Assembly (NCBI GenBank): GCA_004026145.2 | Contig: CP034990.1 | Location: forward strand, 18,368,176-18,432,175 | From: Takifugu bimaculatus | Taxonomy: Eukaryota; Chordata; Actinopteri; Tetraodontiformes; Tetraodontidae | Direction of reading: 5' to 3' | DNA length: 64,000 nucleotides | Shown here: one piece after another, positions 13,201 to 23,685 of the stretch | How positions within the stretch are numbered: the stretch's first letter is position 1 | Layout of the letters: the number at the start of each line of letters is the position of its first letter | Made by a program: the position numbers and the translations under genes | The notes under the pieces: model-generated | The model's input: only the letters and a program-made list of their open reading frames with translations | What the model was told of the DNA's origin: nothing | Databases searched by the model: none

Positions 13201-16200
13201 ACGAAGGGCGTCCAGCCCACAAAGCTGACATTATAAGAAGTAAATTGGTTTGTTCAACATTTGGTAATAAGTGAATGTAAATTCCTCAGTGAAAATGTCA
13301 CGTAGTTGGACGTTATCAGCCTACATTTATCTGGGCTGTCGCTTCACAACCAATTCCAACCACAGAACGATTGTTGAGCGGACGGTTGCCGGCGGTTTGA
13401 ACAGAGCGGTTCTCTACCTTGACAGGAGCGCTCGTCCGTTAGCAGCTTGAAGCCCTTTCTGCAGTTGCACTCGAAGCTGCCGATGGTGTTTCGGCAGAAG
13501 TGTTCGCAGCCGCCATTGTGAAGCTCACACTCATCGATATCTGTGGGGGAACAGGTGAGGATATCCTTACAGCACGTCAAGCCGACTTCCTGCACAAATC
13601 GGTCACGTCAGCTTATTGCAACAATGGCCCGATCCCTGGAGGTTGTTTGGGAACTCGCCACCTGACCTTTGCATGTTTTTCCATCCGGCTGTAGTGTGAA
13701 GCCAACGGGGCAGCTGCAGCGCACACCTGTGGATGTGTCTTTACAGGTGCAGTCGCACCCCCCATTGTTCACGGCGCAGGTTTCTGAAATTACAGCACAC
13801 AAGGAGAATGCACATGAATTACCTGCTTTCTTTGCGGGGAAATGCAACATTATCCCTCAATGCCAGCCCCAAGATCCCTAGAGAAACACCGCCGTTATCA
13901 TAGGAGCGCTACCAGCTCACAGCAGAGCAATATTACATAATATTACTTTTTACTCCCCTGATACACCCATATTTACAGCCATACACTGGAGAGTGCTTCC
14001 GTACAGCTACCATAACACTGCCTGTTATTTCTTATGCTCAAGCGGGACTCTCAGACCCAAATATTTGGTTACATGCATCACCCAGAATCACACAGCTGAT
14101 AAATACTAACTACACAAGTAAAGATTCACAGGCTGCCCCTTTCCAAATGTGAGGAAAACGCGAAATGTACCACACTGTCACAAATGCGTATTTTTCAGGG
14201 TGGAACCGGGGGTGAGAACGCGAGTGCACGGCCATTTCACAGTTTGCTTAAAAGTCTGAGGAATGCATAGGTTTACTAGACATTAGTAACACCCCTGAGT
14301 GGCTCCTGGCAGCACAGCGGTGGCTGAAGGTAACACACATCAGGGTAAACGAGTGATGAACGAGTGTTGTTATTACCCATTAACAGTCGCCGCTTGACCC
14401 GTTTGTCCACCTCGGTAAAGGATGTGGAGTTGTGCTCTGAGGTATCGGTGCTGGCCTCGTCTCGCTCTGTGATACACAACAGTGTCATCCTTAATATAGC
14501 GACTGACTGGGTTCCAGCAATATAATGGATCATGGTACAGACATAGCATACAGCCGAAAAAGAAAAACACATTTCACTTCAGCTTCCTACTGGTCACCTT
14601 TTAATACATGTTTACATGTGAGATATTCAGCCTGTGGCGCTTTGCTGTGTGTCTGATAACGCGCACACGTTAATCTGGAGACAACATCGCTGAGATTCGC
14701 CCAGACCTCACACACACTGCGGCTGGAGGGATGGATATTACCCTACTTCTGATCCTTATCCTACAAAACCATTGTGTAGAAAAATGCACCAGCAGTAGAG
14801 CCCACAGAGAGAGATGTTTCCATTTACTCTGCTTTTTGTTATTTCATCTCCACTTTACAAAAACACACACACATTCCAAGCACTCGTAAGGTCGAGATCT
14901 GCACTGAAATGATCATAAACCCAATAAAGCATAATTCTGACCCGTGGATGACCTATTTTGGTTATAGATATGTAAGCAAATAGCAAGTGAGGTAACATTG
15001 TTCAACAGCGAAGGAAGTATGAAGGGCAAATAAAGGCGGCATTTATAATTACATTTCCCTTTGGGTTATAATTTCTCTGTATCTCAGGGGAAATCTGAAC
15101 TAAGAATCTCGTTTCTGCCTCTCCAAAGTTTACAGGCAGACCTTCCTAACACCCAGGAGAAATCTAGTAATGAGACTCTCTGTCCTCCCTTAAAAAGCCA
15201 AACTAAGTCTCGCTTTTAATCTCTTCAAACCGATTTAGGTTTGATGAATTAATAAACGGCGAGCGAGCATTCAAAGGCTGATAGATGGCAACACACATCA
15301 GAGGAGTGAGACGTGCTTTCAGGGGATTTGGGATCATCAAAGGCGACACGACGTGTTTTAAAACACGAACTGGCAGCCGTGCTGACGGGATTTTACAGTC
15401 TGCTCGTTCGCTAAAAACAACAGTCTTACCTACACAGGACCTCTTGTCGGGTTGGAGGGTGTACCTGAGGTGACACCTGCATATCGGGCCGTTCTCCGTG
15501 TCCTCGCAGGTGTGCTGACAGCCGCCGTTGCCATGGTTACACGTCACTGCGGTCACGTGAAACAGGAACGCGTTACATCATGCCGTGATTTGCGTGCGTA
15601 TGTGTGGCGTGCGTATGGCGGGCACATACAGATGCAGTCCCTCTGGTTCCTGGCCAGCTCGAACCCCGGACGACACTCGCAGGCCACGCCCCCTTTGGGT
15701 GTCTCTTTGCAGATGTGGGCGCAGCCGTGCTCCTTATTCATACAGCTGAGGCCCTCTAAGATAGGAAGAGGGTGAGAGGCACACAAAGGCACACATGCTA
15801 AGAGGTTAGCCCGACACCCCTGAAGACAGTGATTGTTCTCACACCTGACACGATCCACGGACATCAGACCACGTGTGACTTCCAGCACTTACACAGAACC
15901 AGGCCGAAGCGTTTATTCCCTGAATAAAAAGCTCGCCATCCCTGTGGCATCGCCATCGCGTAAGGCCTGGCTGTAAAATGAGATGAGCCGATGTTTACAT
16001 AGCTCATCTCTATAGTGGAGTGGAACTGTCCGCGGGATTTACCAGGGTTGTCGGGACTCAATGGAGCGGAAAGTACTTGCATTTAAGTTGACTTCAGTCA
16101 AGAAGACAAAACAAAAGCACTCCAGGCTAATCTGTGACACAGAGCAGGGTGTTGCTGTTATTAGCGCATTTTGTTCTCTGGGACATGGCGATCCTTTTCC

Positions 16201-17823
16201 CACAGCATGTTGCTGCCGCTGATAAAAGCTCGGGGACAAGAGTCAGCTTGAACCTGTCACCCCTCATTGTGCCGTCAATCCAAGGTTTGTATATGAGATT
16301 TGGAGAATTTGCTCAAAGTCTTTTTTTTAACATAGATCGTAAGGGTGGGGGGGACATCACAACCACACCAAAACACAGCCTGGAAAAGCAATTATGACAC
16401 ACTGCAATGCATTTTTGACAAAAAAAGAGGAAAAGTGAGCTCGGTGGAGTTGATCGGCGCTGCGACAGATGTGTGTAGGGTGTGTACTCACCCACGGAAC
16501 GGTGGATGCAGGTGTGCTGGTTGTCACTTAGGAAGAAACCATCTTTGCAGCGGCACTCGTAGCTGCCCATGGTGTTTACGCAAATGTGCTGGCACCCGCC
16601 ATTGTTGAACTTGCATTCATCCACATCTAGAAGGCAGCAAATTGAAGTGGCACGGCTTGAACAGATTTGGAAACGGGCCACAAACACTGCAAGTTCTTAA
16701 AATACCCCATTTAGGTATTTCGTTATTCAACTAAAGGAGGAAGATCTTACCCAGACAGTTGTGTCCATCAGTGCGCCAAATGGAACCCATCATAACACGT
16801 GCAACGGTAGTTGCCGGGTATGTTGTTGCATTCGTGCACACAACCACCGTTAGACTCCAAGTCACACTCATCAATGTCTGCGAAACCACGGAGAAAAAAT
16901 CATCACAATCTCTTCCAACAGTTTGGATTTTCAGTAAGAACAACTGCAGTGACATAAACGGATGCACGGTGCCTATTTTTAAAGGTGCAAACTTCCAAAG
17001 TTATAGCAAAATAAAAGATACAGCAGCTTCCAAACGAGAAACTGGTACAATCGATTATCATGCCATTCTGCATCACAGTCACTGCGCGATCTCTTGGATC
17101 CTACGCGACAGTTTTGACTCTAAATAAGATCTGTGAAACAAAAAGGATCGTGTTACCTTCACAGTGATGTCCATCGCCTTTAAAGCCTGCTTTACACGTG
17201 CACTTGTATGAACCGTGAGTACTTTGACAAATAGCATCAATGTGACAGCCATCACTTCCCTCTGCACATGGATCTGGAACCCACCGGGATTTTATAGGTT
17301 AGGACCACCAAACCAGGAATCTTGTATTATAACACATTCAGCATAAGCACTTTTGTTTGCCGTGTTATCCGAGGACGGCGCTTATAAAAATGCAAGCGCA
17401 AATAATAATAATTATAAGATTGAATTTACGAACCCTAAATCATAACGTGCTCTCGTAATAGAAGCGATTTGAAGATATGCTGAAATAATCCGCCGTAAAC
17501 AAACTGTCTTGATTTCACTCGCGTGTACGAGTAACATGCGCGTTATATTCCCTCAACACAATTATTACTTCCCAATTACGCACTGTTGCACATGTAGGGG
17601 GGGAAATCAAGCAGTGAGAAAATTAACACAAGCGCACTCAAGAAAACGGAGCGTAAAGTAGCGACCAGAAAATACGACACCCACGGACACACACACACGC
17701 ATGCATGCATGCACACACGCTTACAACCGTCCCACCTCGAATCTCTGGAAGCGCTCTACTTTGGTGACTGTTTAACAAGAGCAAAAACAAACACAGGTCC
17801 CTCGCAGCCCAAATCGCTCCCAT
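3893..17823 (-). CDS. scube2: SCUBE2: secreted signal peptide-CUB-EGF protein (Hedgehog release), 23 coding exons
   Basis: Exons 5' to 3': 17823-17736, 17273-17157, 16877-16751, 16626-16492, 15755-15630, 15546-15430, 14466-14377, 13783-13667, 13540-13418, 12842-12726, 12620-12498, 12217-12101, 11321-11232, 11095-10973, 10501-10334, 10068-9862, 6404-6234, 5454-5287, 5185-5024, 4922-4725, 4660-4508, 4417-4338, 4039-3893. They give 1020 aa: signal peptide (1-25), nine EGF-like repeats (about 30-236 and 267-426, several with the calcium-binding start DIDEC), basic site KRVKRR (about 258-263), spacer (430-660), three Cys-rich repeats (about 662-828), CUB domain ([20 protein letters not shown], about 829-945) and a conserved tail (DKKLMKALFDVLAHPQNFF). 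SCUBE2 acts with Dispatched to release lipidated Hedgehog; the zebrafish orthologue is the you gene. The TMEM9B neighbour favours SCUBE2 over SCUBE1. Odd points: exon 3 is 127 nt and shifts frame; exon 13 ends at a GC donor; the protein ends FLRP and lacks the last PYK of human SCUBE2. Confidence 0.96.
4179..4212. repeat. (TG)n followed by a 17-base G run
   Basis: A TG repeat runs from 4179 to about 4195, followed by an unbroken G tract at 4196-4212. It lies in a short scube2 intron between the last two coding exons. On the transcribed RNA (minus strand) it is a C tract followed by CA repeats, placed between the donor at 4337 and the acceptor before 4039. Confidence 0.9.
5455..6233. other. 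scube2 intron between Cys-rich repeat exons
   Basis: This 779-base intron separates the exons ending at 6234 and starting at 5454. I see no second gene, array or recognisable transposon. Confidence 0.6.
6405..9861. other. Large scube2 intron (3.46 kb)
   Basis: This is the longest scube2 intron, between the exons at 10068-9862 and 6404-6234. It holds only short open frames without family resemblance, a C-rich run near 9008-9018 and a T-rich stretch after it. No exon missing from the family alignment is needed here, because flanking phases (1/1) and protein sequence join directly. Confidence 0.7.
10535..10558. repeat. (CA)12 microsatellite
   Basis: An uninterrupted CA repeat in a scube2 intron, 34 bases upstream (on the minus strand) of the acceptor for the exon starting at 10501. 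In pre-mRNA it reads as GU repeats between branch region and acceptor, a position where TG length can affect splicing in other genes. Confidence 0.9.
11230..11231 (-). promoter_or_regulatory. Putative GC splice donor, scube2 exon 13
   Basis: The exon 11321-11232 ends TTAG and is followed by GCGAGT rather than GT. A break here gives a 90-nt exon (30 codons, phase 1 to phase 1) joining the next exon (11095-10973) in frame. Reading on instead meets a stop within three codons. The human counterpart of this exon is alternatively included, so this may be a weakly spliced cassette exon. Confidence 0.75.
11322..12100. other. scube2 intron 12, no feature seen
   Basis: This 779-base intron lies between the exons at 12217-12101 and 11321-11232. 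No coding, repeat or RNA gene signal was recognised. Confidence 0.55.
12843..13417. other. scube2 intron 9, no feature seen
   Basis: This 575-base intron separates the EGF-repeat exons 13540-13418 and 12842-12726. It has a short C-rich patch near 13178-13194 and nothing else recognisable. Confidence 0.55.
13784..15429. other. scube2 introns 6 and 7 around the linker exon
   Basis: Two introns (14467-15429 and 13784-14376) flank the 90-nt exon 14466-14377 that encodes the basic KRVKRR linker. Apart from that exon I see no other feature. Confidence 0.6.
15756..16491. other. scube2 intron 4, no feature seen
   Basis: This 736-base intron separates the EGF exons 16626-16492 and 15755-15630. No recognisable element. 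Confidence 0.55.
16751..16877 (-). pseudogene. scube2: scube2 exon 3 carrying an apparent +1 frameshift
   Basis: This EGF-like exon starts with DIDECDLESNGGCVHEC and both splice sites are intact. It is 127 nt long, while the other internal EGF exons of the gene are all multiples of three (117, 123, 126 or 135 nt) and its neighbours demand phase 1 at both ends. After HLAH the frame meets TGA at once; dropping the extra base at about 16770 restores DGHNCL, the family sequence. As written, translation would stop after about residue 104. This could be an assembly or sequencing error, a heterozygous null allele or a real lesion. The rest of the gene is open and well conserved, which favours an error or a recent change. 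Confidence 0.85.
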
Positions 17824-17952
17824 GGTGATATGATCCAAGTTTAGAGGTCTTCTCAAAAGGACGCGTATGCACTGAAGTGGTGAACGAGAGTCCGCCTCAT
17901 TTTCATTCTAGTCTGTCAATCTGCTTCACAAGGGGCTTTTGAAAAGAGAAAG

Positions 17953-17954
<2 letters not shown>

Positions 17955-18009
<55 letters not shown>
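17955..18009. repeat. (GT)27 microsatellite near the scube2 start
   Basis: An uninterrupted 55-base GT repeat, 130-185 bases upstream of the scube2 start codon. With the GCGCGC run at 18031-18044 it forms about 90 bases rich in alternating purine-pyrimidine sequence. Confidence 0.95.
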
Positions 18010-18013
<4 letters not shown>

Positions 18014-18326
18014 AGACCATGAATGAGAGCGTGCGCGCGCGCGCAAAGAAACTCAGCGCGTCAAGTCAGCTAGATTGACTGAGCGAAACCGGAAGTCTCC
18101 GTAAAACGCTTTAATCCAGGTCCGCCCAATATGCGCTTGTTTTGAAAGTCTGGACAGGAAATACTTGGATGATGCGATTATCGAATTATAAAATATAACC
18201 GCTATAAACGCGGCCTTTGGTGTTTGTTTTAGAGTTGACCTTCAAAAATCCAGTCTAAACAAGACAAAGTTATGAGGCAGTCATTATTTGGCCTAGATGC
18301 TAGTTCCGGTTAGCCACTGTTAGCCA

Positions 18327-18348
18327 AGCAACCTGGTTGCTAGGTAAC
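18327..18348. promoter_or_regulatory. RFX X-box-like double palindrome
   Basis: agcaacctggttgct (18327-18341) is a perfect palindrome around one base, and gttgctaggtaac (18336-18348) overlaps it with X-box symmetry (GTTRCY n RGYAAC). RFX factors bind such sites in ciliary and neural gene promoters (family knowledge). It is about 500 bases upstream of the scube2 start codon. Confidence 0.5.
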
Positions 18349-18762
18349 GCCGTGATCGTTCCTAATTTACGACGTATAGATGAGGCGAGCACCATCTATG
18401 TTTTTGTTTGCGCTTGATTCATTAAGTTATACAAGAAATACGAAAAAGCAGGGAGAAACAATAATGCCTCGCTGTTTCAAAACATCTTTTAAAAGAATCC
18501 TTCCAAATAGCTTCTTCGTTTCAAATCTGACGGTTTGTTAAGAGCCAAAGCTAAAACGATGTTTTTAGCAATAATTTAAACCACGTCCATCGAGTCATGA
18601 TTAAGGTTAAAAGGGAAAAAAAATATTATGTTGGTCGATAAGGTAAAACTGAGTACTTAAACAAAATAATATAAAGTGTCCACCAATGGGGATATTTCCC
18701 CTTCGTGTAGCTCGTCTGCCATCTATGGGTAAAAACATGTACAAGTAAACGTTTGTCTTTTC

Positions 18763-20382
18763 TTTATTACAATACTGAACTAGTTTGTGGTAAAGTTAAG
18801 AGACAGAATACATCTACATTGCATGTTTAAACAAGTGCACAAAAAAACAGTTTCTGAAAGGCTCTACACCAGTTTCCAAAGCTTCACATAAAAGTTTCCA
18901 ATAAATAAATATAAATTAAGATATCCATAATGAAAAGCTCAAGAGATTCATTAAGGCACATCTTACATCCCAAAATGTACCTCCTACAAAAATATGGCAA
19001 CCCTCCAGAGAGAAAAACAAGCTTATTTTCTAGGTTTCAAAAAGGGAACCAAAATTTCTCCTTTTCATAGGAATCATAAAATGTTCAGCATTTTCATAAC
19101 CCTGCCGTAAAAGTTGATATATGTAAGAAAAAAGTAGCATCACATCAATATTCTAGAAAAGTAACCTAGTAGAAAAATGCAAAATAACCACGGAAGAAAG
19201 GGGTGCTCTTTACAAGCCAGTTTGGTTAAGTGGGGATCCGTCACTTCGCACTACAGTAGCGAGACAGAAAAGCATCTAAAGCATTTTCCACATTCAAAAC
19301 GTCTGCATAGTTTGAACTCTGACAATTGCTTCTGCAGATTAGAGACAAAAAAAACTCACAACAGCCTCAAACATTTCAACAGCCATCTTTTACACAAGTG
19401 ACCATCATCATTTGCCTCCTTGTCCTTGCCATTTGTGAAAAATGATTACAGTATTGAGCAGTTATCTATCCCTGCAGTGTCTACAGTTTCCAAAAGCAAC
19501 AACAGTTTCTTCTGCTTGGAAAAAAAAATAAATCTAAGAACACAAAGTGAAAATATGGTACGATTACACTGGCTAGGCATGAAAGTACATTTCCAGACAT
19601 TTGTAGTGGCTTGTGTCAAACTCAAAACGAATGTTGCAAGAGCCAAAAAACTGTATTTACAATTCTAGTAAAAAAAAAAAAAAAAGTCACTTTATCATTG
19701 GCTGTACAAAAAAAATAAATAAATCACATCTCCAGTCAAGAAACAGGAATGTACTGCATGCATGGAGTTATTGGTGACATGGTTTAACAGTGAAAAGATC
19801 TGATCTACACACACTGAAGTCAAATTCATAGCGAACAGTTGTACTAACAAACCCTGGTGAGAGTGGCCGTTCATACGCTAAAATCCTAGAAATTCCTGCA
19901 TTGTGCGCACGGAGCGAGCAGATACACCACCGCTGCCGTGTGTCGAGGAGTCAACACAACAGCAGAGACCGTGTCAGGAGAACTGGGGCCTTTCATTTGT
20001 GCACTTACAACTTACAAATTCAGAAAATAATAAAAGACTTGATATGTAAGAAAGTTAACAAAAATATTTACACAATGTTGATCACTTAATACAAATTAAT
20101 CAATAGAATTCAGAATCAGAAATGGTGCCTCACATTTTGTCCTTATCCTATAAATAACACTAATGCCCTTAATATTTTTTTTATTTTTTTCTTCCTTTTT
20201 TAATAAAAGAGAAAATTGCCTCTATACAAAAATGTAAAAAAATACCCACATAAAAAGAAACATTTAATAGAAAAAAAAAATCTAACATTTCATTGGAGGA
20301 ATTGAAACATGGAAGTCTGCCACTGGAGACAATGTCAGGCGGATGCCATGGATAACCCTGCAGGGGGGTTCAATAAAAGCAA
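18763..20382 (-). other. Probable sinhcafl 3' UTR
   Basis: AT-rich sequence without credible coding frames follows the sinhcafl stop codon (20383-20385, minus strand). A minus-strand AATAAA lies at 18763-18768 and would end a 1.6-kb 3' UTR; other A-rich candidates occur closer to the stop. Long A/T runs lie at 19671-19685 and 20177-20202. Confidence 0.55.
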
Positions 20383-21835
20383 TCACCAGCTTTCTTTCAC
20401 GTCTTCCTGGAGCTGCTGAGGAAGCGCATCGGGGAGGCGTGTGGCCACTTGTGTGGATCCCAGCGTTTGTTTTTTGGAACTGCAGCAAGGCTTGAAGAGC
20501 CGAGGGTCAATAATCACCTCGCCAAAGCGACCCTTGTAGACAATGCCGCAGCACACCTTTTGCCTGAATGGGTAAAAAGAAATAAAGAAGAAATAAACCA
20601 TCTATTCTTATCCCTTCAGTATCAGTGCAGATGGATGAGCTGACAGGTACCTTTTCCAGTATGATCGGTCCAAAAAAGAGAAGATGGAGGGAGTGGAGCG
20701 TCTCTGTTTGGACTCGATGTCAGATCCATCATCAGACTGGTTGCTGTAACTGGGCGACTGAGCAGGAGACACACTGGAGGTTGTGCTGTGGGCATCAGAG
20801 TCTACCAAAAAATAAATAAAAAAACACCCCATTGAAAGATTTGTTCACCTCAACAGAGACACCTATTAAAAGAAACATAGCCGTTTAAATTATTATCCAA
20901 GATTAGTAACTAGTAATCAATTTTCCACATAATTAAACATGGCCAACAAAAACTGAATGGAACTAAAGCAAAAAGTGCCTGTGACTTAAAGTATGAATAG
21001 AAATAAAGAGCTACAGTATTTGAATGTAAAAAAAAAAAAATCCTAATTATAACCCAAAATACAATGGCTATATATGATAAATATTCATCTGGAATGTGGA
21101 GTATACATTTTATGCATAATTATTTCATAAGAAAAAAAACATTAATAAGATTAAATAAGCCTCAATAAATTCACCACAGCATCCCGACACAAAGCACAAG
21201 ATGCTGCTCGGCAGGCATTTAAGGAGAAGGTTCTTTTTAAATGCAGCCATTCCCCTCGCTCATCAAAATCTTAAACCCAGTCTTTGTAAAGAACCAACCT
21301 TGTCTCTTCAGCTTGTGAAGCCTCTTTAGTTTGCTTTTCTTCTTCCCATCGCTGTTTTTGATCTTTTTGGGTTTTGTGACCTTAAATCCTGGCCCAGCTC
21401 TGGCATCCACCACCTGATTGAGGGCGGGAGGGATGTCAATTCAAGCCCAACAGTGGCAAAACAATTGTCACGCGTTCCACCTGAACATCACTTACATGGT
21501 TCCAATTCTTCTTTGAACCACTGGGCAACTTCTTCCACCTCTTCACCAACAGCACGCAGGCATTGCATATGTCTCCAACACGATCTTCTGACAGCCTGAA
21601 GTCAAGAATAGGGCATGCAAATGCAATCAGCAACTGCTGAGGTGGTGCAACTGGTTCAATAATTACAGACACGTGCACGACAAATGATTCTTTTTAATTT
21701 TTTTTACCCAAAACAGAGCCTGAAGGTCTCCTCGTAGCGACCGCTGTCCGTAAAGCGCGAACTGGACGACTTGGTCTTGCAGATGCAGCATCCTTCGTTA
21801 CTCCGGTAAATCTTTGACTTGTGAAAACCAAACAT
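20383..21835 (-). CDS. sinhcafl: SINHCAF/FAM60A-family Sin3-HDAC complex subunit
   Basis: Coding exons: 21835-21708, 21595-21496, 21413-21299, 20801-20651, 20563-20383, joining in phase to 224 aa (human SINHCAF is 221 aa). The first exon encodes MFGFHKSKIYRSNEGCCICK and a Ser-rich SSSSRFTDSGRYEE segment; the second DICNACVLLVKRWKKLP; the third is Lys-rich and basic; the fourth is DSDAHSTTSSVSPAQSPSYS then SIFSFLDRSYWKR; the last is KVCCGIVYKGRFGEVIIDP and LFKPCC. The paired Cys motifs are the family's conserved, probably metal-binding residues. SINHCAF is a subunit of SIN3A-HDAC corepressor complexes that affects TGF-beta and cell-migration genes and pluripotent growth (family knowledge). In human the gene is at 12p11 beside DENND5B; here it sits between scube2 and dennd5a, so I infer the duplicate copy often called sinhcafl. 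Which of the two fish paralogues it is needs a tree. A leader exon may add an in-frame N-terminal extension. Confidence 0.92.
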
Positions 21836-21847
21836 CGTTTCCTCGGT

Positions 21848-22985
21848 CTGTGTGACAAAAACTGAAAATACAGTCCAACGATGAGTAAAAGCCAGTCCTC
21901 GCAACGAGCAGCGTGCACGTCTGCAGGCAGGTTCTGCAAACCAAAAGGGGGCGGGAACCTCCCCAACACACGCAAGTATAGGATTATAAATATATTAATT
22001 ATTTTACACGTCTGAGACGAAGATCGGTGTTTAAAACGACGTTTTTCTCAAGTGCGTTTTCAACCGCAACATCAATCTAAGACAAAACAACAACATCCGG
22101 ATACTGGATTTAAGTCGAATTAGCGGGAACGCTAAAAACAAACGATTAAAAAAAAAATATACCACACACACACACACAGCGTGACGACTATATCTTGTTT
22201 CTTTTGACTTTAGAGACAAACAGAAAGAAAAAAGTCGCTTAGCTGACTTTGTCGTTACAGTTAACGATGCAAAATTCCAAACTTGCATCCACCATGCACA
22301 CCCACAACACTAGTCCGGTTCACGAGTACTTTCATGAGTATTTACTTTCCAGCGCAGTAGAGCTTCGCTTTAAAAACTTTTTAAAACCCTCCTAAGTCAA
22401 GAAATGGTTTCTCAATCACGCAATGTATCAAGCAACTATGGTTTTGTTCGCATCGAAAATTCGAAACAAAAAGCGGGCAACGACGCTGAAGTAAAGAAAC
22501 AAAAAGCTACCGGGCTACTCGTTGACTTACGTCCACCGCGTGTATCAAAACGCACGGATTCTAAATAGGTACAGATGGTGTGCAACGCTAAGATATAAAT
22601 TTAGTACATAATCCCACGAGTAAACGATCCTCCGCTAGAAATTATAACTTACGTCCTCCAGAGCGCCAAACATGGCTCATTGTTATTAGCTATTAGCATG
22701 CTAGTTAGCCGACGTTGCTACCATTACCACGCCACGCTCTCGTTCACTTCCACGTTATCCCCATTGTCGAGTCTTTTCAAACACAGTAGCGGTATTTACC
22801 TCGCAGCGAATGGAAACGCACACGTCAGGCGGCGACCGAGGCGCTATATATTCGGTCTATTTAAAAATTGCCATCCGATAAGTTTCCACGATTGTGAATT
22901 CTACACAAGACAGATATCGATGTACTTACCGAACAAAAACTTTGAATCTTCGCCGTATTCTTTTTACGCACTGCGCATGCTCTTA
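21848..22985 (-). promoter_or_regulatory. sinhcafl 5' region with three candidate leader exons
   Basis: Minus-strand GTAAG donors follow possible first exons ending at 22653, 22531 and 22930. All could splice to the acceptor before 21847 (leader ACCGAGGAAACG, then ATG at 21835). A partial NRF1-like sequence actgcgcatgct is at 22970-22981, fitting a CpG-type housekeeping promoter. The leader ending at 22653 contains an ATG (22673) in frame with the main protein and another ATG (22680) out of frame. Confidence 0.5.
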
Positions 22986-23685
22986 CTACAAACGCATACA
23001 GCTGTTCATTACAATATCATTAGCATAAAAAGCCGCAATGAAAGGACCGAGCGCCTAATGACCATATAAGGAGTGCAGCCGTTGAGTTCGAATCCGAATT
23101 CAACCAATTGGCGCTCTTCAGGCGTACCGCACGTCGAGCACGAATGAGCGTGAACGATGGGATTTGTAGTCAACAAGTGCGCCTTTTTACGTTCAGACTG
23201 TCTTTTGAAACTACAAGTCCCATAAGCCATTTGAATCAATGGTTAAAGAAAAACAGCACTATGTGAATGGCGCGAAGACTTTGTTGACATATTTTCAGCT
23301 GAGGAAACACGTTTAACAGAGGAACTAAAACTATTTTTTGACTATTAACCATTAAATAGTTTTTAACCACCTGGCTGTCCTTAACCAAAAGTTGACCGAC
23401 CTTTATACCGTTTTATATCAGAACCGTCCGGAGTTGCTAATGGTTTTAAATTGACATTCACACAATCGCCGATTATATTGCATTAAATGTTTTATGACAA
23501 TGATTCGCATAATCGATAGTGTTCGATGAAATTAGTTGGGCAATGAGCTGCCACAATATATAAAATATTTGGGATTAAGAAACAGCTATTCACATTACTC
23601 ATAATTTATCACATTTCTAAGAAATATAATAAACTTCAAATAATATATATTTACAAGTAAACCGACTTAACCTCAGTACAGATGC
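22986..23685. promoter_or_regulatory. Intergenic region with two opposed ZNF143-like motifs
   Basis: Between sinhcafl and the dennd5a 3' UTR. ZNF143/SBF-like motifs occur at 23156-23170 (gatgggatttgtagt) and 23210-23228 (actacaagtcccataagcc) in opposite orientation, 40 bases apart. The rest (23240-23685) is AT-rich with no recognised feature. Confidence 0.5.

Larger units (their letters stand above)
17824..18762. promoter_or_regulatory. scube2 upstream region with microsatellite, Z-DNA-prone tract and X-box
   Basis: Upstream (minus strand) of the scube2 start codon at 17823. It holds a (GT)n tract at 17955-18009, a CG alternation at 18031-18044 and an RFX-like palindromic cluster at 18327-18348. 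No TATA box was identified. The far end abuts the probable 3' end of sinhcafl, so scube2 and sinhcafl are tandem, both on the minus strand. Confidence 0.6.

Noticed and set aside
23079..23102. tRNA B-box-like gagttcgaatcc
   Set aside because: No A box, acceptor stem or cloverleaf around it; it lies in a small imperfect palindrome.
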